Shown here: in pieces, positions 15,784 to 25,209 of the stretch
Layout of the letters: every line of letters starts with the position of its first letter
How positions within the stretch are numbered: the first letter of the stretch is position 1
Source of the DNA: Candidatus Nitrospira kreftii
GTDB lineage: Bacteria; Nitrospirota; Nitrospiria; Nitrospirales; Nitrospiraceae
Length of the DNA stretch: 64,000 nucleotides
Direction of reading: 5' to 3'
Assembly: GCA_014058405.1 (NCBI GenBank)
Contig: CP047423.1
Span: 2,774,501-2,838,500 of the forward strand
Position numbers and translations under genes: made by a program
The notes under the pieces: model-generated
What the model saw: only the letters and a program-made list of their open reading frames with translations
Told to the model about the DNA's origin: nothing
Database searches by the model: none

Positions 15784-16839
15784 CTATTCATAGGGTCCCT
15801 CGAACAAGACTCGCTCCACTTTCCCTCGAAAACTCACGTAGACCCAGAGGGTGTAGCCGATGACCAGACTGATCCCGAGGCTGAACCAGACAAGGCCGAC
15901 ACGCAATCCGTAAGACGATGCGGCGCTGTTGGAACTCGTCAAGCTGAATGCCGGGTCTTCGGTCGCAATCAATAAATTAGGAAACAGGCCCCAGGCTACG
16001 CTGCCCAAGCTCCCCAGGATGAACAGGCTCCAGCTCAGGAAGACGGCGCCATCCCGTCGACGGCGACGGAAATACTGTGCGGCGAACAGCGCCGCCCCTG
16101 CCGTCAGGGGCACGACCGACCCAACCGGGTGTGCGACATACCCGTCCTGCAGCGCTGGTTGGACAAATAGAAGCGCCGGAACCGCCATGATCGCCAGGAG
16201 GACCACCGCCCAGCTCCCGCTATCGGCAATCCGTCTTGCGCGGCTTTGGACAGCCGCGTCCGTCTTGATCGCGAGATAGTTCGCTCCATGGACGGCGAGC
16301 ATCGCCACGGCAAGCACACCCACGAGGACCGTAAACCAGTCCAGGATTCCAGGGATCGGTCCGGGCGTGAAGGTGGTCCACAGCGCGGCAAAGAAATAGC
16401 CGTCGGGACCGAGAGGCACACCTCGAATAATGTTGCCTAAGGCAGCGCCGAAGACGACGGCAAGCAGAAGATTGAAGACTGCGAAGATCGCATCCCAGAA
16501 CGCTCGCCACAAAGGATTGCGCAGATGGGACCGTACTGCAATCGACAACCCGCGCAAGATCAGAAACCAGAGGACCAGGTTGAGGGCCAGGTAAAAGCCG
16601 CTGAATCCGGCGGCGAAAACCTTGGGGAAGGCGAGGAACAGGAGGCCCCCTCCCGCCACAAGCCAGACTTCATTGCCCTTCCACACGGGACCGATGGCCT
16701 TCAAGACCAGTTGTCGCTCTTCATCAGTTCGAGCGACGAACAGGTAGATGATGCCCGTCCCAAAATCGAATCCGTCCAACACCGCATAGACGGCGAACAT
16801 CATGACAACGATCACAAACCACAGCGTCTCGACCGCCAT
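15784..16839 (-). CDS. cydB: Cytochrome bd quinol oxidase subunit II
   Basis: The 351-residue integral membrane subunit starts METLWFVIVV-like (MAVETLWFVIVVMMFAVYAV) and has LDGFDFGTGIIYLF near residue 20, the CydB signature. It contains GPVWKGNEVWLVAGGG near 50 and about eight to nine helices. CydB pairs with CydA to form the quinol-oxidising terminal oxidase that works at low oxygen and resists stress. It begins 15 bases after cydA on the same strand and has AAGGAG close to the ATG. The length is slightly below E. coli CydB (379). Confidence 0.92.
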   Translation of the reverse strand: MAVETLWFVIVVMMFAVYAVLDGFDFGTGIIYLFVARTDEERQLVLKAIGPVWKGNEVWLVAGGGLLFLAFPKVFAAGFSGFYLALNLVLWFLILRGLSIAVRSHLRNPLWRAFWDAIFAVFNLLLAVVFGAALGNIIRGVPLGPDGYFFAALWTTFTPGPIPGILDWFTVLVGVLAVAMLAVHGANYLAIKTDAAVQSRARRIADSGSWAVVLLAIMAVPALLFVQPALQDGYVAHPVGSVVPLTAGAALFAAQYFRRRRRDGAVFLSWSLFILGSLGSVAWGLFPNLLIATEDPAFSLTSSNSAASSYGLRVGLVWFSLGISLVIGYTLWVYVSFRGKVERVLFEGPYE

Positions 16840-16854
16840 ACGCTCCTTGCCCGC

Positions 16855-18210
16855 TCAACCCATCGGCTCGGAAGAAGACCGCGGTCCGCCAGTGACGGCC
16901 GGACCGCGGGAGACTATTTCGAAAAACAAGAACAGAAACAGCAGGCCCAGCAGCACGTACAGACCGAGGAAGCCGAGCAATGAGAACAGGACGTTGCCCG
17001 ACCCCACCAGCGGTGAGTTGCCGTCGGCGGTTCGGAACAGGCCATAGACCAGCCACGGCTGCCGTCCAAGTTCGGCGGTCATCCACCCGGCGGTCGTGGC
17101 GATGTAGGGAAACGGCGCCATGAGCATGATCGTCCAGAGCATCCACCGCACCTGAAACAGGCGTTCCCGCCAGAGCAGCACCACGGCCGTCAGCATCAAC
17201 GGGATGAACATCGACCCCAGACCGACCATGATGTGGTAGGTGTAGTAGAGCAGCGGCATGGTATCCGGCCAGTCTTCACGAGGAAAATCACTCAGCCCTT
17301 TGATCTCCGCGCCGAAGTGCTTATGGATGATAAAACTGAGCATTTTGGGAGCGACCAGCGGGTTGTCGATAGTCAGCGTGTCCATGTTGGGTTGGCCGAT
17401 CAGGACCAAGTCGGCTCCGGATTCGGTGTAAAAGTGACCTTCGAACGCGGCCCCTTTAATGGGCTGATGGTCGAAGACCTGCAGCGCCGCGTGATGCCCG
17501 GTCGGAAACAGCAGCACGATGGTGGCGATCGCGCCGGCGACGACACCGGTACGGAGACATGTCTTCGCGGCATCGATGTGAAGCCCGGAGAGCAGATAAT
17601 AGGCCCCCACTGACGCCATCACAAAGGAGCCGGTCGCGACCGCGGCCGTCATCGTGTGGGTGAATTGCCAGACCAGCCAGGGGTTGGTCAGCAGGCCCCA
17701 GAGACTCGTCACGTGAACCGCGCCATCCTGATCGACGCCATAGGCGACAGGATGCTGCATCCAGGCATTCGTCGCGAGAATGAACAGCCCAGAGAGCCAC
17801 GACCCGATGAACAGCATCACGGTCGTCATCCACTGGACAAACGGACCGAACTTCTTCCGTCCGAACAGGAGGACGCCGAGAAACGTGGATTCCAGAAAAA
17901 ACGCGAACACGCCCTCCATGGCCAACGTCTGGCCGATGACCCCGCCGGCAAACGTGGAAAATTTCGCCCAGTTCATACCGAACTGAAATTCCAAGGGGAT
18001 GCCGGTGACGACGCCAAACGCAAAACTCAAGGCGAAGATCTTCGTCCAGAAATGGGCCGCCTTGTCGTAGTGAACGCTACGAGTCCAATAGGCGCGGCTC
18101 TTCAGGTACATGATCAAGACCGCCAACCCTATCGTCAATTGCGGGAAAAGGTAATGAAAGGTGGCTGTGACGGCGAACTGCAGGCGATCATAGAATAATG
18201 CGCTTGTCAT
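16855..18210 (-). CDS. cydA: Cytochrome bd quinol oxidase subunit I
   Basis: The 451-residue haem-bearing subunit starts LFYDRLQFAVTATFHYLFPQ, where His near residue 19 is the expected haem b595 or d ligand. It contains GIPLEFQFGMNWAKFS with the conserved E/Q and W-x-x-F, then LAMEGVFAFFLESTFLG with the functional glutamates, and the segment around PREDWPD before TMPLLYYTYHIMVGLG, whose Met is the usual b558 axial ligand. The quinol loop is short (non-E. coli, short-Q-loop class). RBS GAAGGAAGC precedes the ATG. It is first in the cydAB unit and is preceded on the same strand by the nfeD-floA operon. Confidence 0.93.
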   Translation of the reverse strand: MTSALFYDRLQFAVTATFHYLFPQLTIGLAVLIMYLKSRAYWTRSVHYDKAAHFWTKIFALSFAFGVVTGIPLEFQFGMNWAKFSTFAGGVIGQTLAMEGVFAFFLESTFLGVLLFGRKKFGPFVQWMTTVMLFIGSWLSGLFILATNAWMQHPVAYGVDQDGAVHVTSLWGLLTNPWLVWQFTHTMTAAVATGSFVMASVGAYYLLSGLHIDAAKTCLRTGVVAGAIATIVLLFPTGHHAALQVFDHQPIKGAAFEGHFYTESGADLVLIGQPNMDTLTIDNPLVAPKMLSFIIHKHFGAEIKGLSDFPREDWPDTMPLLYYTYHIMVGLGSMFIPLMLTAVVLLWRERLFQVRWMLWTIMLMAPFPYIATTAGWMTAELGRQPWLVYGLFRTADGNSPLVGSGNVLFSLLGFLGLYVLLGLLFLFLFFEIVSRGPAVTGGPRSSSEPMG

Positions 18211-18286
18211 GAATACCGCTTCCTTCGTTCAGAGGTTCTCGCTCATGGTCATGTCTTCGCGTCGGCCACCTACAACCACGGGCACT

Positions 18287-18637
18287 TTAGTCTCTATCCA
18301 ACTCACCGCTGCCCGAACTTGGCTGAAGGCCGCGGCAGAGACCGAGCACCGCCATGAGCACGATGCCGCGCCGCATGTCCCGGGCGGTGGCGGCGACCTG
18401 AGGCTGCCAGCGCCGCGCGGCGGGAGATGCGTCCGTGGCAGACCGGACGACGCGCGGCGCCTCACCCGGCCTGCGTGATGCCCGGATAGGGACTCGCCGT
18501 TTCGTTGCCACAGGAACGCTCGCCATTTTGGGCTCATTACCCTGCGCTTCCTCAACGGTCCCTCTCCTCATACGCATGCGCTGCGCCAGCAAGGCCAGGA
18601 CCAGGAGCACAGGGATTACCAGTTGCTCCGATGTCAT
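18287..18637 (-). CDS. Small membrane-anchored hypothetical protein, third gene of the nfeD-floA operon
   Basis: The 116-residue protein has an N-terminal helix ([20 protein letters not shown]), a basic disordered middle rich in A/R/P, and a second weak hydrophobic patch ([13 protein letters not shown]) near the end. The ATG overlaps the floA stop (ATGA), and GAAGGAGG lies inside the floA end, so it is translationally coupled. In Bacillus the yqeZ-floA pair is also followed by a small gene (yqfB). I see positional but not sequence similarity. Function unknown. Confidence 0.55.
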   Translation of the reverse strand: MTSEQLVIPVLLVLALLAQRMRMRRGTVEEAQGNEPKMASVPVATKRRVPIRASRRPGEAPRVVRSATDASPAARRWQPQVAATARDMRRGIVLMAVLGLCRGLQPSSGSGELDRD

Positions 18638-19626
18638 CGGCGATCCTCCTTCTTTGGACCGTCCGGCTGTTCCTCACCCGTCCCCGCGATCGCGTCGCGC
18701 ATGGAGGTGTCCGCTTGGACGTTCTTCATGCGGTAGTAATCCATGATGCCCAGATTGCCCTGGCGAAATGCCTCGGCCATGGCCTTCGGCACTTCGGATT
18801 CAGCTTCGACCACCTTCGCACGCATCTCCTGTTCGAGGGCCACCGCCATGGCGCGCCGTTGTTCGGCTCTGGCCTGCGCGATCTGCTTGTCGGCGTCCGC
18901 CTGATCGATCTGCAGTTTGGCGCCAATGTTCTCACCGACGTCGATGTCTGCGATGTCGATCGACAGGATTTCAAAGGCCGTTCCCGCATCGAGCCCTTTG
19001 CTCAGCACGTGCTTCGAGATGTGATCGGGATTTTCCAGCACATTTTTGTGGGTCTCCGCCGAGCCGATCGTACTCACGATCCCTTCGCCCACCCGCGCCA
19101 GCACGGTCTCCTCCCCTGCCCCGCCCACGAGCCGGTCCAGATTCGTGCGAACGGTCACACGACAAATGGAGTGGAGCTGAATGCCGTCTTTAGCAACCGC
19201 GGCAATGCGGGGCGTTTCGATCACCTTGGGGAGCACCGACATCTTGACCGCTCCCAATACGTCGCGCCCAGCCAAGTCGATCGCCGCCGCCCGTTTGAAC
19301 GGCATCGCGATATTCGCTTTGTCGGCAGAGATCATCGCGAGGACGACGTTCACCACATTGCCGCCCGCCAGATAGTGGGCTTCCAGATCGTTCAGCGGAA
19401 TGGTGAGGCCGGCCTTCACTGCGCTGATGCGCGCGGTCACGACCGTGTCGGGGGGAACGCGCCGGAGACGCATCCCAATGAGGGTTAACAGCCCGACATA
19501 GGCACCGGAGGCCCAGGCCGCGATCCATAACCGGAGCGGAATCAGGTACAACAACAGCGCCATCCCTGCCACGGTCAGCAGTAAGGTCGTCAGAATCCCC
19601 ACCAGGCCGGTTTCTAGTTCGTTCAT
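18634..19626 (-). CDS. floA: Flotillin-like protein FloA
   Basis: The 330-residue protein matches the usual FloA length. It has an N-terminal hydrophobic hairpin ([20 protein letters not shown]), then the SPFH-like core with [40 protein letters not shown] and [18 protein letters not shown], and an A/E-rich coiled coil ([20 protein letters not shown]) near residues 225-260. FloA scaffolds membrane microdomains. It overlaps the nfeD-type gene upstream by 4 bases (ATGA) and the small gene downstream, forming a tight three-gene operon as in the yqeZ-yqfA pair of Firmicutes. Confidence 0.93.
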   Translation of the reverse strand: MNELETGLVGILTTLLLTVAGMALLLYLIPLRLWIAAWASGAYVGLLTLIGMRLRRVPPDTVVTARISAVKAGLTIPLNDLEAHYLAGGNVVNVVLAMISADKANIAMPFKRAAAIDLAGRDVLGAVKMSVLPKVIETPRIAAVAKDGIQLHSICRVTVRTNLDRLVGGAGEETVLARVGEGIVSTIGSAETHKNVLENPDHISKHVLSKGLDAGTAFEILSIDIADIDVGENIGAKLQIDQADADKQIAQARAEQRRAMAVALEQEMRAKVVEAESEVPKAMAEAFRQGNLGIMDYYRMKNVQADTSMRDAIAGTGEEQPDGPKKEDRR

Positions 19627-21020
19627 GACTCGCTCCTTTCACCATCCGACGCCAGGCGCCGGACCACGATGCGATTCCCCTCCACCCGCAACACCTCGAT
19701 CGGAGCTCCGGCTTCGATGTATTCGCCCTCGGTGACAACGTCCACACGCTCGTGATCGAAATGGGCAACCCCCGCCGGTCGCAATGTCGAGGCGGCAGTC
19801 CCACTCGTCCCGAGCCACCGGCTGTCCGAGTCCGGCTGGGATGCATACCCCCCCGCTGCCGGCAACTCTGTGTCTAAAATGAGCTTCCGGCCAAAGGGTA
19901 GGCGCGGTACAACCCGCAGCAACGCGAGCGCCAGCACGACGGCCAACAGCATGGCAGCGATCACCTGTCCCACCGCGTACAAGACGACGGCCCAGGTCGC
20001 TCCCGCCCCGACGAGGCTCAGTCCAAATCCCCCGAGAAGCGCCGCAATGCCAAGCGCCCCAAAAATTCCAAACCCTGGTATGACAAAAACTTCGACCAGC
20101 AGCAGGATCAGCCCGATCCCGATCAGGAGCACTTCCTCCCATCCCGCCAGACGGACCAACCAATGTCCCCATAAGAATAGGGCAAGACTGGTCAGGCCGA
20201 ACGCGCCCCCCACCCCGAACCCGGGGCTCTGAATTTCCACGATGATGCCGAGCATGCCGACGGCGATTAGGATCGAACTGACGACCGGATGCGTCAGGAC
20301 GCGGACCAGGGACTCGGCCCAGGTCTCCTCGGCCCGGCGAACTTCGGCCTCGGAGAGATTCAGCGTCTTGAGTACGGCTTCTAACGTGTCGGCGCGAAAG
20401 TCCACAAACTTCTGCTGCAGCGCTTCCTCCGTCGTGAGCGTGAGCAACTTCCCCTTCTCGATCACGCCGGAAATCTCCACATCCGCATCCACCATCGCTT
20501 CGGCCAACTCCGGCGGCCGGTTGCGACTCTCGGCCGTCGCACGGAATTCCTTCCGCATGTAGGAGACGGTCTTCTCTTCAACCGGCTGGGCCGGCGCGCC
20601 TGGCAATCCGATCTGAACCGGCGTGGCGGCGCCGATCGTGCCGCCCTCGGCCATGACGATGGTTTCCGCAGCCAGACTAATCAGCGCGCCCGCCGAGATC
20701 GCGCGCTTGTTGATGAACGCGACGGTCTTGACCTTGGCCCGCAGCAAGGCATCGCGGATCTGTACGGCCGCATCGACGCGACCTCCGAAGGTGTCAATTT
20801 CGAGAATCACCGCGGCCGCGCCAGCAGCAGCCGCTTCGTCCAACACACGCTCGACAAATGGAGCCAAACCCAGATCAATGACCCCATCGACCGGGATCAC
20901 GTAGACCACGGACCCCTCCCTTGGAGCGACCGGCACCGCACCCAGCATCAACGGAACCAAGATCCCGATGGCAGCGAGGTGCAGGGCTCTGAGCACAGGA
21001 CGGAATAGCCTTGCTCTCAT
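19623..21020 (-). CDS. NfeD-type membrane-bound serine protease (ClpP-class)
   Basis: The 465-residue protein has a signal or anchor near the N-terminus ([20 protein letters not shown]), a ClpP-like protease domain with [20 protein letters not shown] and the nucleophile segment [15 protein letters not shown], a four-helix membrane region (about 235-370), and a C-terminal OB-fold NfeD domain ending [19 protein letters not shown]. Long-form NfeD proteins cleave hydrophobic membrane proteins and are coupled genetically to flotillin. The start is chosen at 21020 in front of [13 protein letters not shown]; an ATG at 21053 is in frame, and longer extensions have no features. It overlaps floA by 4 bases. 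Confidence 0.88.
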   Translation of the reverse strand: MRARLFRPVLRALHLAAIGILVPLMLGAVPVAPREGSVVYVIPVDGVIDLGLAPFVERVLDEAAAAGAAAVILEIDTFGGRVDAAVQIRDALLRAKVKTVAFINKRAISAGALISLAAETIVMAEGGTIGAATPVQIGLPGAPAQPVEEKTVSYMRKEFRATAESRNRPPELAEAMVDADVEISGVIEKGKLLTLTTEEALQQKFVDFRADTLEAVLKTLNLSEAEVRRAEETWAESLVRVLTHPVVSSILIAVGMLGIIVEIQSPGFGVGGAFGLTSLALFLWGHWLVRLAGWEEVLLIGIGLILLLVEVFVIPGFGIFGALGIAALLGGFGLSLVGAGATWAVVLYAVGQVIAAMLLAVVLALALLRVVPRLPFGRKLILDTELPAAGGYASQPDSDSRWLGTSGTAASTLRPAGVAHFDHERVDVVTEGEYIEAGAPIEVLRVEGNRIVVRRLASDGERSES

Positions 21021-21053
21021 CACCTGTCTGCTTTCTTTCTCTCCCCGCGTCAT

Positions 21054-21759
21054 CATCAGTGTGCCATCTCTACAACTCCGTCTCGTACCCGAAGGCCTCA
21101 GTTCAACCATACCGTCAGACAACACTACCCCCACCCAATCAACCGTCCCTGACGCGACGTCAGAGATTCTTCCACCTGTTTGAAGCGGATAGCCTGGCCA
21201 ACTCAAGCGAGATGATCAGTATGCCCCGCTGGCTGCACCCAGAGGCTCCCGGTAGTAGGGCATTTCAGAAGAATATGGTTGCATGTTCACTAAACCAAGT
21301 CTGGTCAATAGGGAACATCTCTCCAATAGGAGCCGAGGCGACCGCAAATCAGTTGCGGAATGTAGATGCGGTGGCGTTGCTGAATTCAAATCCACTCACG
21401 ACCCGGCGACTTCATCATATGCACTCGCCATCGACCCAGGCCAAGAAGTAAACGGTGCTAGTATCCAGCTCCATTTGGACTGGTTCGTTTTGCGCCAGTC
21501 GTTGGTTGCTGAGCGAGTCAATGACCGACGGATACGCCGCTCATCTGGTGGACTGACGCAAGGGCGGAACCGATAGATGTCAATGGGTTGCCGAGTCGGC
21601 TCCATAGCGGGCCACGCCTCGCACCCCCTCAGTTGAACCTCCTGCTCCCGCTCTTGCCCGCTCTCCGTCTTTCACCCAGCACGAGAGATACGAATGACTC
21701 GAACCGGAGTTCCGCACGCGAGACCGATTGAATTACGAACGACGAGTTCCTTGGTTGAT
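21054..21759. other. Long intergenic stretch upstream of nfeD
   Basis: About 700 bases contain no frame I can support. A minus-strand frame 21396-21605 (plus an in-frame extension to a CTG preceded by AGGAGG near 21645) could be a decayed small gene: it has a strong Shine-Dalgarno-like sequence but no ATG, and its product resembles no family I know. Plus-strand frames here have low-complexity, non-family content. A GTCTGGTCAA fragment at about 21299 recalls the element seen at 27274, 39108 and 40643. Confidence 0.35.
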
Positions 21760-21800
21760 GAAGCGGCGGAGACCGGGAAATCAGACGCGCAGGCAGGATC
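21760..21800 (-). repeat. Upstream repeat element, partial copy D
   Basis: The left part of the repeated element is present: GAAGCGGCGGAGACCGGGAA followed by ATCAGACGCGCAGGCAGGA. Copies A, B and C share GGCGGAGACTGGGGAATC with one or two changes. The right half (ATAGGACAGTC ... ACGTCAG) is not recognisable here. To its left lies only a doubtful small minus-strand frame starting near 21605, the same spacing (about 155 bases) as copy A has to its gene. Confidence 0.5.
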
Positions 21801-21894
21801 AGGATGCCCATCGTGTCTTCAGATTTTAATACTTCACCTGAGCCTGGGCTGAGTCACGAAACGGGAATCTCCTGGTCCTGTGATCGGCAGCGAG

Positions 21895-21978
21895 TCACTC
21901 GCTATTTGCATAAGAGATCAAACCAACGATAAGAAGCATAAGTACCACAAACACAAACGTTATGAGGATGCTAGCCAT
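21895..21978 (-). CDS. 27-residue membrane peptide
   Basis: ATG at 21978 to TGA at 21895 encodes MASILITFVFVVLMLLIVGL and then ISYANSE. It is almost wholly one hydrophobic helix with a short polar C-terminus. AAAGGCGTAGGC upstream is a fair ribosome-binding site. Such tiny single-helix proteins recur in this window (38, 36, 34 and 23 residues) among stress genes. Function unknown. Because the frame is so short, chance cannot be excluded. Confidence 0.4.
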   Translation of the reverse strand: MASILITFVFVVLMLLIVGLISYANSE

Positions 21979-22099
21979 GCCTACGCCTTTCGCTCGAGCC
22001 AACCACGCTTATAAGAAGATACCAATGAGCATCAATCGTCTAACCATCTCACACGACCCCGTCCTTCCGACCTGCTCTGCGGTGACCGTCACCGCCTCT

Positions 22100-22411
22100 T
22101 CACTCCCACGTGCCATGCATGTCATTTACCTGCTCGCCATCGTCTGTCTTGGTAATCTTGAGGTCGGCGGCATGCCCATTGGCTACCTCCTGAAGCTCTT
22201 CCATCACACGAACCAACTGGTCATTGTCTCGTGGAATACGTTTCCCGCACTGATTCAGACTCGGTTCCCGCGGCGTGGCTGCCCTAGGCCGGTACGCATC
22301 CCGATCGGTCTCCTACATAGCCTCCTGCTGCCCCAACTCACGCAAGCGGACAAACGCCTTATGGCTCACGCTGAATGCATCGTAGCTCTTGTTGATAATC
22401 ATGTTTCTCAT
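22100..22411 (-). pseudogene. Small soluble protein gene interrupted by an amber codon
   Basis: From ATG at 22411 (good RBS, GGGAGAGACGGAC) the frame reads MRNMIINKSYDAFSVSHKAF, VRLRELGQQEAM, then TAG at 22313-22315, and continues ETDRDAYRPRAATPREP, IPRDNDQLVRVMEELQEVAN, HAADLKITKTDDG, with TGA at 22100. The two halves resemble the N- and C-terminal parts of a small conserved hypothetical family (K-[IV]-x-I-N-x-x-x-x-x-F-x-L-S at the start; I-x-R-D-D-x-x-L-V-x-V-x-E-E-L-x-x-x-A-N-G-x-x-A-x-L-K-I at the end). So a single in-frame amber splits one gene at codon 33. A nonsense mutation is the simplest reading. Confidence 0.6.
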
Positions 22412-22501
22412 GTCCGTCTCTCCCTTGGTTGGATTCGCCGCCTGTCAGGCGCACATCGCACTTCATCGGTTCTGACTGGGGGCACCAGTATGACGGGGCA
22501 G

Positions 22502-22748
22502 CTACGATGCTGGCGCGGCAGCCTTGTATTCCTCATATTTCCCCGACCAACAGGAATACCGATGGTTGGCCCAGGTAACCACCGCCTCCTGATGGAAGTC
22601 TCCATACCGCATCGGCGGGACTGTACCGAATGTACCCAGAGCCCCGTGAATCTCGACCAGATCTTCCTCCGTGATATGTTTCCACATGGCCTGGAGCAGC
22701 CACTTCGAGTTGTGCCCAGAATTGTCCGCATTGCTCCTGATTCGTCAT
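22502..22748 (-). pseudogene. csbD: CsbD-family stress protein gene with a frameshift
   Basis: ATG at 22748 (AAGGATTCC upstream) gives MTNQEQCGQFWAQLE. In another frame the sequence continues KWLLQAMWKHITEEDLVEIH, RYGDFHQEAVVTWANHRYSC, and ends KYEEYKAAAPAS with TAG at 22502. Joined, it follows the CsbD pattern G-K-W-x-Q-L-K-x(6-8)-W-x-x-[LIF]-T-[DE]-[DE]-D-L-x-x-I-x-G ... R-Y-G-x-x-x-[ED]-[EA], a small hydrophilic general-stress protein. The shift lies near 22705. Copy B of the upstream repeat begins about 105 bases upstream of its start. A sequencing indel would restore the gene, so pseudogene status is provisional. Confidence 0.5.
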
Positions 22749-22854
22749 GGAATCCTTGGTGCGAACGTGAGAGCCTCCTGCCTCTTTCGACGACACAACG
22801 AACCCCCGGTATGTTCCGGTTGAGAGGGCAGCGATGGAGACTCTGGAGTACCAA

Positions 22855-22938
22855 CGGCGGAGACTGGGGAATCGGTCACGCTGGGAAGGACCAGGAAGCG
22901 TAAGAGATATAGGACCGTCCGCGAAACTGAAACGTCAG
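22855..22938 (-). repeat. Upstream repeat element, copy B
   Basis: CGGCGGAGACTGGGGAATCG is followed by GGAAGGACCAGGAAGCGTAA, then GATATAGGACCGTC and AAACGTCAG, parallel to copies A and C in order and spacing. It lies upstream of the frameshifted csbD-like gene on the minus strand, and an ATTAAC-N8-GTTAAT palindrome follows about 200 bases further right (23137-23156), as it does after copies A and X. Confidence 0.6.
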
Positions 22939-23094
22939 AGTTTGAGTCTACACGCCACTGCTACGCTCCGAACTTTCATGGCACCCAAGAACCAGCAAAC
23001 ACATAATCTCTCCTCCGTTCAGAGGCACAAACGCTGCACTGAAGAGAAGCATGCCCCTCCGTTCTTTCAGCATTCTATCAAGGTTTACCATTCA

Positions 23095-23156
23095 TAGTCA
23101 CATCGCACCTCCACACATCTACTTTACAATTACTACATTAACTAGTTTCTGTTAAT
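23095..23156. promoter_or_regulatory. ATTAAC-N8-GTTAAT palindrome with upstream TAGTCA (third copy)
   Basis: ATTAACTAGTTTCTGTTAAT occupies 23137-23156 between the csbD-like pseudogene and the end of the acetolactate-synthase-like gene. A TAGTCA block lies at about 23095, but the CTCATTGC block of the other two copies is not preserved and the spacing is longer. No plus-strand gene follows, so it probably serves the minus-strand csbD-like unit or is a relic. Confidence 0.45.
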
Positions 23157-23233
23157 CATCCTGCACGCATATCATTCCTACCTGTTTCTCGCCAACCAAA
23201 TGGCGTGCCCCAGAGAAACTTCAAGAGAATCGC

Positions 23234-24871
23234 CTAGGGCAACTGTTTCAGATGCTCGGTCAATCGAAGGTTTTCTCCATAATCCACCGGACAATCGATG
23301 ACGGCTGGACATTCCGCTTGTAAAGCTTCTTGCAGGATCGGCATGAGTTCGGACGGGCTTTTCACTCGAAATCCTGCCGCGCCAAAGGCCCTTGCGTAGG
23401 CGACCAGATCGGGATTGTTGAATTCCACGGAAGAGGTACGGCCGAACCGGAGCATCTGTTTCCAACCGATCACACCATATCCGTCATCGCGCCAGACCAG
23501 GATCACGAGCGGGAGTTGAAGTCGAACTGCGGTTTCCAGCTCCTGGGAGGTCATCAAGAATCCTCCGTCGCCTGTCACAGCAACGACCCGGCGCGAGGGA
23601 AAGAGAAGTTGAGCCGCCGCCGCCCCTGGCAACGCAATCCCCATCGCAGCAAAGCCGTTCGAGATGATGCAGGTATTGGGAGCCTGACAGGGAAACATGC
23701 GTGCCATCCAGAGCTTATGGGCCCCGACATCGCATACCACCAGATCTTCCGGTGCGAGCACGCTACGGAGTTCGTGGATGACCTGCTGCGGACGAAGCGG
23801 CCAGCCGGGTGTGCCGGTGTATTCGCTCCGCAGACCGGAGGCGACAGCCTCGCGTCCTTGTTCAGCCCACAGAGGCTCAAACGAAGCCATCCCCTCCGCC
23901 ATCCGGTCGAGCGTCTGCCCCACATCGCCGAGGACGCCCACGTCGACGACGTAGTGCGCATCGACGTCCGCGGGAGAGACATCGACATGCACGATGCGTT
24001 TATCTCGGTTGGGATTCCACAAGCAGGGCGCGTACTCGACAAAGTCGTACCCGACGGCCACCACCACATCAGCTTGTTCGACTACTCTCGCGGCATAGTC
24101 CCTTCCCGGAAACCCGATCGTATACAGCGACAGGGGATCGCTGTCCGGCACAATCCCTTTTCCCATGAAGGTGTGCACCACCGGAATGTTCAGCTTCCGC
24201 GCAAACCGCCGGACTGCCTCGGCGGCGTGTCTGCGCACCACGCCGTTGCCGGCCAGGATGAGTGGCCTCTTGGCTCCTGAGAGCACGGCGATGGCTCGCT
24301 TCACTTGCACGGATGAGGGCTCGGGAACACGTGGTGATTGGACGCGGAGTGGAGGGAGGGCATCCGATTCGCTGAGTCGTTCGGCTGCCACATCTTCAGG
24401 CAATTCCAGATGAATCGCTCCGGGCTTTTCTGTTTCGGCAGTCTTGAAGGCCTTTCGCACCGCTTCTGGAATCATAGCCGGCGTCGCGAGCACACCATTC
24501 CACTTGGTAATGGGCTTGAAGAGTGCCTGTAAATCGATGTACTGGTGCGACTGTGCATGCTTGCGCTCTGTGGACACCTGCCCGCTGATGGCGACCAGCG
24601 GAGCATGATCCAGGTTGGCATCGGCCACGCCGGTCATCAAATTGGTCGCCCCAGGACCAAGCGTAGATAGACAGACCCCGGCTTTTCCGGACAGTCTCCC
24701 ATAGACATCAGCCATGAACGCGGCACCCTGCTCATGACGCGTCGTGACAAATCGAATCCGAGAGCCGAGGATGGAGTCCATCACATCGAGCGTTTCCTCG
24801 CCGGGCACGCCGAACATGAACTCCACACCTTCGTGTTCTAGACAGCGTATCAACAGATCGGCAGCGTTCAC
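23234..24871 (-). CDS. Thiamine-diphosphate enzyme, acetolactate-synthase-like
   Basis: The 545-residue cytoplasmic enzyme has the three ThDP-enzyme domains. The N-terminal Pyr domain has the catalytic Glu in TRHEQGAAFMADVYGRLSGK and then LSTLGPGATNLMTGVADANL; the PP domain binds Mg-ThDP with GDGGFLMTSQELETAVRL and ends with RDDGYGVI, where the usual second Asn is Asp. The best match is the acetolactate synthase large-subunit or AlsS-type group, but no regulatory small subunit or butanediol genes are adjacent, so a related 2-oxoacid decarboxylase or carboligase is possible. GTG at 24871 is chosen because GGAAGGGATCTC precedes it; the ATG 12 codons earlier lacks an RBS. Confidence 0.82.
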   Translation of the reverse strand: MNAADLLIRCLEHEGVEFMFGVPGEETLDVMDSILGSRIRFVTTRHEQGAAFMADVYGRLSGKAGVCLSTLGPGATNLMTGVADANLDHAPLVAISGQVSTERKHAQSHQYIDLQALFKPITKWNGVLATPAMIPEAVRKAFKTAETEKPGAIHLELPEDVAAERLSESDALPPLRVQSPRVPEPSSVQVKRAIAVLSGAKRPLILAGNGVVRRHAAEAVRRFARKLNIPVVHTFMGKGIVPDSDPLSLYTIGFPGRDYAARVVEQADVVVAVGYDFVEYAPCLWNPNRDKRIVHVDVSPADVDAHYVVDVGVLGDVGQTLDRMAEGMASFEPLWAEQGREAVASGLRSEYTGTPGWPLRPQQVIHELRSVLAPEDLVVCDVGAHKLWMARMFPCQAPNTCIISNGFAAMGIALPGAAAAQLLFPSRRVVAVTGDGGFLMTSQELETAVRLQLPLVILVWRDDGYGVIGWKQMLRFGRTSSVEFNNPDLVAYARAFGAAGFRVKSPSELMPILQEALQAECPAVIDCPVDYGENLRLTEHLKQLP

Positions 24872-25026
24872 GAGATCCCTTCCAATCGCGCCAATTGAAT
24901 GCAGCAAAGACGACTATCGACCGCTGAACGCAACACGACTATAGAAAGAAGCAGGCAACTCCCACGATCCGGGCTGCGGACAACCATCTCATCAAACCAG
25001 GAGGCTTCGCACTCGATCGTCCGAAA

Positions 25027-25209
25027 TCATTCGTTCAGATCAATGACTTGATGAAGCAGCGGGTTACAACCCACGCCACAACCTGCTTGGTTGAGATGGG
25101 CTTTTGCCTTTTCCGCCGTCTCCTTTGTGGTCCAGTGGGAAAAAGAAAACTCTCGACAGGGAGCGATTACGGCAAATGGCCCTTTACCTGGTGCCTTTGA
25201 GCCGGTCAA
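25027..25209 (-). CDS. Small cysteine-containing hypothetical protein
   Basis: The convincing part is KGPFAVIAPCREFSFSHW, then TKETAEKAKAHLNQAGCGVG and CNPLLHQVIDLNE: a small alpha/beta protein of about 50-60 residues with a C-G-x-G-C motif. Similar short proteins (F-A-V-x-x-x-C-R-x-F-x-[YF]-S ... C-G-x-G-C) occur beside stress genes, but I know no function. The start is uncertain: the frame overlaps the end of the upstream gene and no ATG lies nearby, so a TTG at 25209 is proposed. Confidence 0.4.
   Translation of the reverse strand: MTGSKAPGKGPFAVIAPCREFSFSHWTTKETAEKAKAHLNQAGCGVGCNPLLHQVIDLNE

Noticed and set aside
21962..22903. Plus-strand 313-codon frame
   Set aside because: It is antisense to the amber-interrupted and CsbD-like genes, both of which show family sequence on the minus strand; the plus product is not protein-like.
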